From the NCBI GenBank assembly GCA_910576655.1, contig CAJTJC010000016.1:1-45247 (forward strand): a stretch of 45,247 nucleotides of DNA. Reading direction: 5' to 3'. The notes under the pieces are model-generated. The model had not been told where the DNA came from, searched no databases, and was given only the letters and a program-made list of their open reading frames with translations. The position numbers and the translations under genes were made by a program. This DNA comes from an uncultured Christensenella sp. GTDB taxonomy: Bacteria; Bacillota; Clostridia; Christensenellales; Borkfalkiaceae. Position 1 is the first letter of the stretch. Every line of letters begins with the position of its first letter. Positions 25,547 through 32,160 of this stretch are shown in pieces.

Positions 25547-26359
25547 TTATTCTTCGCCCTTAGCGCCGCTGTTGCCGAGAAATGTTCCGAAATAAATTTC
25601 ACGCTTGCCGCGTTTTGCTCCGCCGCCGGACGAGGGTCTTCTCTCTCTTCTGTCGCCTCCGCGACGGTCGAATTTGCCGCCCCTGTGCTCGCGGCGGTCA
25701 TCTGTACGCCTTTCGCCGTAGTGCAGTCCCTTATCATAGGGCTTCGCGTTGTTGGGGATAACCGCGATATATCTCACGGGCTCCTTGCCCTCGGAAACCG
25801 TCTTTACCTCGGTATTGTTTGCAAGCGCGGAGTGGATAATTCTTCTTTCGTAAGGGCTCATAGGCTCTAAGTTGAGCTTTCTGCCCTTTTCGACAGCCTT
25901 TGCCGCAAGCTTTTCCGCAAGCTTTACAAGCGTTTCCTCACGCTGTTTTCTGTAATTTTCGCAGTCAACGAGCACCTTTTTGTATTCGTCCCTGCCCGTG
26001 TTCGCAACCGCGCCAGCAAGGCACTGTATAGCGTCCAACACGTCACCGTGCTTTCCGATTACCTTTGCCGAATTCGTAGCCTTTATATCGATTGAAATTT
26101 CGCTGTCGTCTGATATTATTTCACTGACCGCGGTAATTTTGAGTATATTTAAAAGCCCGTCTATAAAATCAGCCGCTCGCCGCGCGTCGGACTGCTTTTT
26201 CTTTATCATTACCTGCGCCTTTACCGCGCCGAAAAGCTTTTTCTTGCCCTCTTCGATAATTACGATTTCGGCTTCGTCAAGCGTGATATTAAGGGCTTTC
26301 AAACCCTCTTCGATAGCTTCGTCAACCGTCTTTGCGCTAAATACGTTCTCATCTTGCAT
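25547..26359 (-). CDS. jag: RNA-binding protein Jag/KhpB
   Basis: Jag (KhpB/EloR) is a cytoplasmic RNA-binding protein linked to cell elongation. The 270-residue protein has the Jag-N domain (1-52, DEAIEEGLKALN), a KH-II domain with GKHG in KVIGKHGDVLDAIQ, and an R3H domain (MSPYERRIIHSAL). An unusual Arg/Gly-rich disordered tail follows from about 215 (HRGGKFDRRGGDRRERR). Its start overlaps the yidC stop as TAATG, the usual yidC-jag coupling. The tail probably adds RNA affinity (inference). Confidence 0.95.
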   Translation of the reverse strand: MQDENVFSAKTVDEAIEEGLKALNITLDEAEIVIIEEGKKKLFGAVKAQVMIKKKQSDARRAADFIDGLLNILKITAVSEIISDDSEISIDIKATNSAKVIGKHGDVLDAIQCLAGAVANTGRDEYKKVLVDCENYRKQREETLVKLAEKLAAKAVEKGRKLNLEPMSPYERRIIHSALANNTEVKTVSEGKEPVRYIAVIPNNAKPYDKGLHYGERRTDDRREHRGGKFDRRGGDRRERRPSSGGGAKRGKREIYFGTFLGNSGAKGEE

Positions 26360-27624
26360 TACTTTAACCTCTTTCTGTTAGTCTGTTTTTTATTTTTAAA
26401 CAGCTCGCCGCTCGCCATTTTCTTAGCAAACTTAACGTCCATTATTTTGTTCATTACTACCGTCATAATCAGACTGTAAATAGTATTCGTAATCATATAC
26501 GTCGAAAACGCCGCACTGTAAAAGAATGAGAACATACCGTATATAAGCGGCATCATTATCAGCATTATCTTGTTGGTTCTCGCGCCCGAGCCGTCTACGG
26601 TAGAAAGCTCGCTCGCGTCCTTTTGCGAACGCATGGATATAAACTGTTGCAGGAACATAAGTCCTATTGCAAGTATAATCAATATGAAATATCCGTTTAC
26701 CGTCTTGCCCTCGAGCTTGCCGTCGCTGTAACCGTCGTTTCTCAAATAATAGGTAACCTCGTTATAGCTCTCTTCGTAAGCCGAGCCCAGTCCCGCGCCC
26801 GATGCGCGCGAAATTGACGAGCTGAAATTTGCGAAGTCGGGAACCTCTTTGTTTAAAGGCGAGTCGGGATACCAGATGTTTTTAACCCAGAGGAAACCGT
26901 TGTCGTGGCTTCTGTAATAGTCAGCCGAGGCTCTTCTTGCGCCCTCGCGCACGTAGTCGCGCACGATTGCCATTTTTTCGGACTCTTTAAGCGTGTCGAA
27001 ATTTTCGCCCGTCACGTTCTTGTCTGCAATTTTTTTGAACGCCTCGAAATCGACGTAGTACGCTTCGGTACCGAGAGACTTGTCCGTCGTTCTTATTAAA
27101 AAACCGTCGCCGTGAATAATATCGTCCTTGCCGTCCTCGCGCAGAACGTACTGCTCTACGCTGGCGTTATAGCACTCCTCCATACCCTTGTAGGATTGCA
27201 GGTTGGCGTACTGCGAATAGGTCGAAAACGCGCTGAATACTACCATGAATATTACCAGCGAAACTATCATCGGAAGGCACGCGCCGAACATCGATATTCC
27301 GTTTGCCTTCTGCAATTCCATAACCTTCTGGTTATACATCTGCTTGTCGTTGGCGTACTGCTTTTGCAGCTTTTCCATCTGCGGGCGCATCGCCTTCATC
27401 ATCAGCGACTGCTTTTTCATTTTAAAGCGCGAATATATATCGAGCGGAAGCACCACCGTTTTGAGTATAAGCGTAAACAGCACTATACCCAGTCCGACGA
27501 TGCCTACGCCCTCTATAAGCCACTGAATGATTTTGCCTATCCAGTTGAGGTCAACCGAGGATATTTTTTCGACGGCAAAATCAATGTAGTTTGTCGATAA
27601 GTTCAATAGATTTATATTTCCCAT
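26359..27624 (-). CDS. yidC: Membrane protein insertase YidC/OxaI with enlarged external loop
   Basis: YidC inserts and folds membrane proteins with or without Sec. I place the start at ATG 27624 (421 residues) because the frame upstream overlaps yidD and lacks family character. The core helices are visible: VGLGIVLFTLILKTVVLPL, then DIYSRFKMKK with the conserved groove Arg, SMFGACLPMIVSLVIFMVVF, and the C-terminal helices near YFILIILAIGLMFLQQF and MLIMMPLIYGMFSFF. Between the second and third core helices lies an external segment of about 170 residues, much longer than in Bacillus YidC. No lipobox is seen. The C terminus is basic. Confidence 0.93.
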   Translation of the reverse strand: MGNINLLNLSTNYIDFAVEKISSVDLNWIGKIIQWLIEGVGIVGLGIVLFTLILKTVVLPLDIYSRFKMKKQSLMMKAMRPQMEKLQKQYANDKQMYNQKVMELQKANGISMFGACLPMIVSLVIFMVVFSAFSTYSQYANLQSYKGMEECYNASVEQYVLREDGKDDIIHGDGFLIRTTDKSLGTEAYYVDFEAFKKIADKNVTGENFDTLKESEKMAIVRDYVREGARRASADYYRSHDNGFLWVKNIWYPDSPLNKEVPDFANFSSSISRASGAGLGSAYEESYNEVTYYLRNDGYSDGKLEGKTVNGYFILIILAIGLMFLQQFISMRSQKDASELSTVDGSGARTNKIMLIMMPLIYGMFSFFYSAAFSTYMITNTIYSLIMTVVMNKIMDVKFAKKMASGELFKNKKQTNRKRLK

Positions 27625-27637
27625 TTCGTTCCGTGGG

Positions 27638-27928
27638 TTAAACCACCCACCTAAGTTTAAAATAATTTTCGGGCACGGGGTCATACCCGCCCTTCGACAG
27701 AGGATTACAGCGGAGCAGCCGCCAGCCGCCCATAAGCAGACCTATTATTACGCCGTGATTGTTTAGCGCGCGCAGCACGTATTCCGAGCAGGTCGGACTG
27801 TACAGGCAGGTGTGCCTTGACAGCGTGCGCTGATAAAGTATTATAAGGCGCATAAGCAGCATTTTAATAAACGGCTTAAACACCTTTTTCCGCAAAAGCT
27901 TGCAGCATTTTTTCAGCTTTTTGCACAT
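27638..27928 (-). CDS. yidD: Membrane protein insertion efficiency factor YidD
   Basis: A 96-residue YidD/DUF37 protein that assists YidC-dependent insertion. It has the family signature: LIILYQRTLSRHTCLYSPTC, then SEYVLRALNNHG, and GGWRLLRCNP. A basic helix precedes it. It sits between rnpA (16-bp overlap) and yidC, as usual. Confidence 0.95.
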   Translation of the reverse strand: MCKKLKKCCKLLRKKVFKPFIKMLLMRLIILYQRTLSRHTCLYSPTCSEYVLRALNNHGVIIGLLMGGWRLLRCNPLSKGGYDPVPENYFKLRWVV

Positions 27929-28242
27929 TCGTTTACCTTTTTAAAGCACGACGAAAGGCTTTTTTCAAAGCTCTTCAAGCTGTAAGCTTCGGATATTTTA
28001 GGAAGAATAATCACGCTGTAACAGCCGTCAAGCTCGCCGCAGGTATTGCGGAACGCCTCGCGCAGCAGCCGCTTTATACGGTTGCGCGTATGCGCCTTGC
28101 CGTGCTTTTTAGAAATTGCAATGCCCATCGACAGGGTTTTTGCGGGAAAATACAGCAAAGTAACGCAAGGGGAAAATACTCGTTTACCCTTGTTAAATAA
28201 TTTCTGAAAGTCTGTATTTTTCTTTATTCTCGAATATTTCAC
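27913..28242 (-). CDS. rnpA: Ribonuclease P protein component
   Basis: The protein cofactor of RNase P, which matures tRNA 5' ends. The 109-residue basic protein has the N-terminal FQKLFNKGKR segment and the signature RNRIKRLLREAFR. The start is GTG 28242 and no clear Shine-Dalgarno sequence precedes it; the gene begins 58 bp after rpmH and probably depends on the rpmH transcript. Confidence 0.95.
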   Translation of the reverse strand: MKYSRIKKNTDFQKLFNKGKRVFSPCVTLLYFPAKTLSMGIAISKKHGKAHTRNRIKRLLREAFRNTCGELDGCYSVIILPKISEAYSLKSFEKSLSSCFKKVNECAKS

Positions 28243-28300
28243 TGTATTTCGGATTGATTAGCGCAAAGGCAGTGTAACGCAAAGCTTAATCGCGTTTGAA

Positions 28301-28435
28301 TTACGCGGAAAGCTTCTTTCTGCCCTTGTCTCTTCTTCTCTTCAATACCTTTCTGCCTGCTTTGGAAGCCATTCTTTTTCTGAAACCGTGTACCTTGCTT
28401 CTCTGTCTCTTTTTCGGTTGATAGGTTCTTTTCAT
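28301..28435 (-). CDS. rpmH: 50S ribosomal protein L34
   Basis: This 44-residue basic protein starts MKRTYQPKKRQRSKVHG, then FRKRMASKAGRKVL, and ends in an Arg/Lys-rich tail, the classic L34 sequence. GGAG lies 8 bp before the ATG. It heads the rpmH-rnpA-yidD-yidC-jag series and lies 61 bp downstream of dnaN on the same strand. Confidence 0.98.
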   Translation of the reverse strand: MKRTYQPKKRQRSKVHGFRKRMASKAGRKVLKRRRDKGRKKLSA

Positions 28436-28455
28436 CGATATACTCCTTTTTTGTA

Positions 28456-28500
28456 ATTATAACCTAAATAAAAATACATTATTAACTGCGCTTTTGTCAA
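28456..28500 (-). promoter_or_regulatory. Promoter region of rpmH
   Basis: On the minus strand TTGACA (28495-28500) overlaps the end of dnaN. TATTTT follows after 18 bp, and a separate TATAAT (28456-28461) lies just before the ribosome binding site without a clear -35 box. At least one internal promoter for rpmH is likely. Confidence 0.6.
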
Positions 28501-29600
28501 GCGTTATTCATTGTCCTGACGGGTAAAATGAGATACAGCCTGTCCTTATTGACTTCGTTTTCGCAGATAAACGGCTGTATCTGGCTGTTGAACGCCAGCA
28601 CTATTTTATCCTCGTTAAGCGCGTTGACCGCCTCGATTATGAATTTCGAATTCATTGCAATCTTAACGTCCTTGCCCTCGGTCTCCGCCTTGACGGGCTC
28701 CTGCACGCTTCCTATTTCCGAATTCGAAGAAATTTCTATCTTATCCGAGGAAATATCGAAGATAATAAGGCTGTTTTTGTCGCTTCGTACGAGAATTGCC
28801 GCGCGCTCGATACTGTCCTTCAACGCCTTTTTATCCACCTTGACCTTAGTCGTGAAATCCTTGGGGATAATGTTTTCCTTTTTTATAAAGTCGCCGTTGT
28901 ACAGGCGCGAGGTCAGCACCGTGTCGTCAACCTCGACGAGAATTCTGCCCTTCTGCACGAAAATTTCCGTTTCGCCGTCGCCGTCAATCATTTTTTCGAT
29001 TTCGGACAGCGTCCTCGCGGGGCAGACAATATCCATATCGCCCGTAGAGGAAATAAGCGTACCGTGCGCCGTGGCAAGACGGAAGCCGTCAAGCGCGGTA
29101 ACGCAAAGCTCTTTATCCTTTATAAGAAACTGGCAGCCCTTTAAAATGGGGCGCGAATCGTCGCCGGCGCAGCAGAAAGAGGTCGAGTTTATAAACCTTT
29201 TGAGGTCCGCCGTTTTAATGCGGAAGCTGCTTTCGTTGATGTCGGTGTCTATTTTGGGGAAATCCGCTGCCGAAAGGACCTGCATTTCGGTCTGCGAGTC
29301 GGCGTAGACGATAGTCATTTTCTTCTCGTCGGAGGAAAGAGTAAGCTGCGCCCCCTCGAGCTTTTTGATAAAGTCGGAAAAATACCTGCCGGGAACGCAT
29401 ACGTCGCCTTCCTCGTAAATATCGGCTTTTATGGTTTTCTGGATAGAAATTTCGCTGTCAGTCGCAAGAACGGTAAGCCTGTCGTTCCTTGCCGTAATTT
29501 TGATACATTCGAGTACGGGAGTTACGGTTTTTGTTGCGCACGCTTTTACTACTTTGAGCACCGCGTCGGATAAATCGATACCTTCACAAACAACTTTCAT
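28497..29600 (-). CDS. dnaN: DNA polymerase III sliding clamp (beta subunit)
   Basis: DnaN is the ring-shaped dimer that tethers the replicative polymerase. The 367-residue length and three-domain pattern are normal: MKVVCEGIDLSDAVLKVVKA at the N terminus, VLATDSEISIQ, GCQFLIKDKELCVTALDGFRLA in the middle domain, and the C-terminal YLILPVRTM ending typical of the clamp. AAGGAAG precedes the ATG. It points the same way as rpmH and no dnaA lies beside it, which is unusual. Confidence 0.97.
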   Translation of the reverse strand: MKVVCEGIDLSDAVLKVVKACATKTVTPVLECIKITARNDRLTVLATDSEISIQKTIKADIYEEGDVCVPGRYFSDFIKKLEGAQLTLSSDEKKMTIVYADSQTEMQVLSAADFPKIDTDINESSFRIKTADLKRFINSTSFCCAGDDSRPILKGCQFLIKDKELCVTALDGFRLATAHGTLISSTGDMDIVCPARTLSEIEKMIDGDGETEIFVQKGRILVEVDDTVLTSRLYNGDFIKKENIIPKDFTTKVKVDKKALKDSIERAAILVRSDKNSLIIFDISSDKIEISSNSEIGSVQEPVKAETEGKDVKIAMNSKFIIEAVNALNEDKIVLAFNSQIQPFICENEVNKDRLYLILPVRTMNNA

Positions 29601-29932
29601 AAAATTTCTTCCTTGATGTTTTTATTTATTATATTAAAATATTAATTAAGTATAAGTACTTAGTAGGGACGGTGGAAATGTTGACAAGTACCCGCAACAC
29701 GCCCGCCTTTCCTATAACATAATTATATAATAACAAAAACCCCCCGAAAAAGCAACAAAATCGCCCCTCGTTGGTGTGGAAAAATAATAAAATTTGTGTT
29801 AATGCATTTGTTGACAGTTTGAGGAAGAGTGGATAAAAAATAAGCAGTGTGCCCCCGTTCCTGCGCGGCGGCAACGCGAAAAATTCGGATATGCACAAAT
29901 TAACAGCGTTGTGGAAAAAATCCGGCCGCCGC
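29601..29932. other. AT-rich intergenic region with DnaA-box-like sites, candidate oriC
   Basis: The gap between divergent dnaN and rsmG is AT-rich. It contains near-matches to the DnaA box TTATNCACA (reverse TGTGNATAA): TGTGGAAAA (29775), AGTGGATAA (29828), ATATGCACA (29889) and TGTGGAAAA (29910), each one mismatch from consensus. AT runs lie near 29631-29660 and 29718-29735. No coding region is supported here. A second candidate is the gap upstream of ftsH. Confidence 0.5.
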
Positions 29933-29961
29933 TTGTGATTTTGAAAATTATCTGCTATAAT
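29933..29961 (+). promoter_or_regulatory. Promoter of rsmG, predicted leaderless
   Basis: TTGTGA (29933-29938), a 17-bp spacer and TATAAT (29956-29961), then 6 bp and ATG. Confidence 0.85.
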
Positions 29962-29967
29962 ATAAAT

Positions 29968-30651
29968 ATGGATAAGGAAAAGTATCTCGACGTTATAAAA
30001 AACACGCACCGCGAAAGATATGAAAAATTTGCGGAGCTTTTGCTCGATTACAATAATATTTGTAATTTAACGTCGGTTACCGACGAAAAAGGCGTTACTT
30101 ATAAACATTTTTACGACAGTATTGCGGGCGAGGGGCTAATTCCCGTCGGAGCGTCGGTCGTGGAAATAGGCTCGGGCGGGGGCTTCCCGTCTATACCGCT
30201 TGCAATTCTGAGGGAGGATTTGCGGTTCACCCTTATCGAAAGCACCGCCAAAAAATGCAGATTTCTACAGACCGCTGTTGATAGCTTGTCCTTAAAATGT
30301 GTACAAGTGGAAAATATCCGCGCCGAAGAGGGGGCGCATAGCATTTCGATGCGCGAAAAGTACGATTGCGCGGTGGCGCGTGCGGTTGCGCAGCTCAATA
30401 CTCTCTGCGAGTACTGCCTGCCGTTCGTAAGGGTAGGCGGCAGATTTATCGCTTACAAGGGCGACGCCGCGGAAGAAATAGAAGGGGCGCGCAACGCTAT
30501 CCGACTGCTCGGCGGGGAAATCGAAAAAACCGTCGGATACGAGCTGCCAGAGGGTTTTGGTAGGCGGACTCTCGTAGTAATCAAAAAAGTCAAGCCCACG
30601 CCGCCGAATTATCCCCGCGGTCAGGGAAAAGAGAGGAAGCAGCCGCTATGA
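29968..30651 (+). CDS. rsmG: 16S rRNA (guanine527-N7)-methyltransferase RsmG (GidB)
   Basis: RsmG methylates G527 in 16S rRNA using SAM. The 227-residue protein shows NLTSVTDEKGVTYKHFYDS and the SAM motif VVEIGSGGGFPSIPLAI (65-80). ATG 29968 is preferred over an in-frame upstream ATG (29911) because the latter lies upstream of the promoter and the family starts at this point. No ribosome binding site is present and the ATG is 7 bp after TATAAT. The 3' end overlaps the next SLOG gene by 4 bp (ATGA). In Bacillus rsmG lies next to parA/parB-type genes, as here. Confidence 0.95.
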   Translation: MDKEKYLDVIKNTHRERYEKFAELLLDYNNICNLTSVTDEKGVTYKHFYDSIAGEGLIPVGASVVEIGSGGGFPSIPLAILREDLRFTLIESTAKKCRFLQTAVDSLSLKCVQVENIRAEEGAHSISMREKYDCAVARAVAQLNTLCEYCLPFVRVGGRFIAYKGDAAEEIEGARNAIRLLGGEIEKTVGYELPEGFGRRTLVVIKKVKPTPPNYPRGQGKERKQPL

Positions 30652-31097
30652 AGACCTGCGCGTTTACGGGGCATCGCGTGCTTGCGGGAACGGACTACGA
30701 CGCGCACTTGCTTGAAAGAGTGGTTGCCGACCTTGCCGCAGCAGGCGTTACCCGTTTTCTTTGCGGAATGGCTATCGGCTTCGACATGGAAGCGGCGAAG
30801 GCTGTTGTCGCCCTCAAAGATAAACGGAGCGTCGAGCTCGTCGCTTGCCTGCCGTGTGCAAACCAGTCGGAAAGGTTTTCTCAAAAGAACAAGCTGCTCT
30901 ACGAAAAGCTTTTAAATCTCTGCGACGAGAGAGTGCTTTTGCAGGAAAACTACACCGACGGGTGTATGCAGCGGCGTGACCGCTACCTCGTGGACAACTG
31001 CGACGTGCTGGTCTGCTTTCTTAGAAGAAGCAGAGGCGGAACTTATTACACCGTAAAGTACGCCGAGAGGTCGGGCAAAAAAATAATATCATTATAA
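30648..31097 (+). CDS. DUF1273/YpsA-like SLOG family protein
   Basis: A 149-residue Rossmann-like SLOG protein. Visible: CAFTGHRVL at the N terminus, CGMAIGFDMEAAKAV (the GxAxGxD nucleotide-binding loop), LVACLPCANQSERF, and the C-terminal DVLVCFLRRSRGGTYYTVKYA. These match the DUF1273/YpsA family closely. The gene is coupled to rsmG by an ATGA overlap, with AGAGGAAG as ribosome binding site. The biochemical role of the family is not settled; nucleotide-ligand binding is inferred. Confidence 0.92.
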   Translation: MKTCAFTGHRVLAGTDYDAHLLERVVADLAAAGVTRFLCGMAIGFDMEAAKAVVALKDKRSVELVACLPCANQSERFSQKNKLLYEKLLNLCDERVLLQENYTDGCMQRRDRYLVDNCDVLVCFLRRSRGGTYYTVKYAERSGKKIISL

Positions 31098-31098
31098 A

Positions 31099-31130
31099 AA
31101 GCGCAAACCCAAACGGTTTGCGCTTATTTT
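31099..31130. terminator. Bidirectional terminator between the SLOG gene and yyaC
   Basis: AAGCGCAAACC and GGTTTGCGCTT pair around CAAAC with A-rich and T-rich flanks. The yyaC stop lies in its 3' edge. Confidence 0.9.
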
Positions 31131-31689
31131 AAAGCACGTTTTTAAAAGCGTTGACGTTCTGAATGTAGTCGAGTACGAAGGAGGTAACTCCTTCCGCTAT
31201 TATTTCCGACATTTTATAGACGACGTTCAGCCTCGTCGCGGAAAACAGCGAGTAGTTGAAAACCGACTGCTCGGCGATAATTCCCATTATCGAGACGTCG
31301 CCGACCTTGTTCAGCCGCTTGTTCGCACCGCTACCCGGCCGCAACGCCCGTCTTGCAACCTTTATCAGTCCTATGTCGCCCGCGTTGCCTACGGCGGCGT
31401 CGATTGCGATAATCGGACTGTCGGGGTGGGTGAACTTCAAAAAGTCGTTCATGTACTTGACCTCGTGCGCGGTGATGGGCTTTGCAAGCGTGCCGTAAAC
31501 GTAGCAGTTAAGTCCCGCAAGGGCTTGCTTCAATTTCGTTCCCGTGACGGGACCCAGACTGTCGCCGACGGAAAGGTCGCTGCCCACGCATAAAATTACG
31601 GGGGCGGCACCCGCGGGCGTAGTCTTTTTCAATGCAAGGCAAACGCCGCTTGCAGCAAGGGAATTATATAAGTTAAACGAGTAATCCAT
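31129..31689 (-). CDS. yyaC: Sporulation-associated protein YyaC (DUF1256)
   Basis: A 186-residue DUF1256 protein related in fold to the spore germination protease. Seen: VILCVGSDLSVGDSLGPVTG, YGTLAKPITAHEV and IIAIDAAVGNAGDIG with conserved acidic residues. In Bacillus yyaC lies near parB and is expressed in the forespore. GAGGTGA precedes the ATG. The gene supports a sporulating host; its catalytic role is unproven. Confidence 0.9.
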   Translation of the reverse strand: MDYSFNLYNSLAASGVCLALKKTTPAGAAPVILCVGSDLSVGDSLGPVTGTKLKQALAGLNCYVYGTLAKPITAHEVKYMNDFLKFTHPDSPIIAIDAAVGNAGDIGLIKVARRALRPGSGANKRLNKVGDVSIMGIIAEQSVFNYSLFSATRLNVVYKMSEIIAEGVTSFVLDYIQNVNAFKNVL

Positions 31690-31913
31690 TCGTCACCTCG
31701 AAGCCGTTATGATAATTTGATTATTGACCTGTACTTAATAAAATATAATAGTATTTGAAAAAATGTGATTTAAAAAGCGAAAAACTTACACAAAATATAT
31801 TTAAAAAAGCAAGGAAAAAGTATTCCCCGAATTAACCCGCGGAACCGTTATCCACTTTTTTATTAACATATCAACATTTATTTGTCCACAAACTCACAAA
31901 ACAACGCGCTTTA

Positions 31914-31929
31914 CGTTTCACGTGAAACA
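31914..31929. promoter_or_regulatory. parS site 1
   Basis: The 14-bp core GTTTCACGTGAAAC matches the parS consensus TGTTTCACGTGAAACA except at the first base. It is a palindromic ParB loading site near parA/parB. Confidence 0.9.
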
Positions 31930-31956
31930 TATTAAAGGCAAAAAAATTTGGTTGAA

Positions 31957-31972
31957 AGTTTCACATGAAACA
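31957..31972. promoter_or_regulatory. parS site 2, variant centre
   Basis: AGTTTCACATGAAACA differs from consensus at the first base and by CATG for CGTG in the centre. It lies 43 bp from site 1, so a weaker ParB site is plausible. Confidence 0.65.
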
Positions 31973-32098
31973 TTTTCAATACAAAATCTACGGTAGCGCA
32001 ATGCCTGTTTTTGCTGAAAAACGCGAAAAGGCACGTCGGGAATAAGTGAAAAAACGATAAAATTTGCGTGATATATATAATAAAGGTATTGCAAACGC

Positions 32099-32127
32099 TT
32101 GAAAAGGCGTTTAAATTATGTTAAAAT
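32099..32127 (+). promoter_or_regulatory. Promoter of ftsH
   Basis: TTGAAA (32099-32104), a 17-bp spacer and TAAAAT (32122-32127). An inverted repeat AAACGC/GCGTTT brackets the -35 box. AAGGAG follows before the TTG start. Confidence 0.75.
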
Positions 32128-32160
32128 TACCATTGTTAAAATAATTTTAAGGAGATTGCT

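Larger units (their letters stand above)
31690..32098. other. AT-rich intergenic region with parS and DnaA-box-like sites
   Basis: This gap between divergent yyaC and ftsH has no supported gene. It is strongly AT-rich and includes TTATCCACT (31848) and TTGTCCACA (31882), each one mismatch from the DnaA box, plus two parS sites. It may be part of, or close to, the replication origin. Confidence 0.5.
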
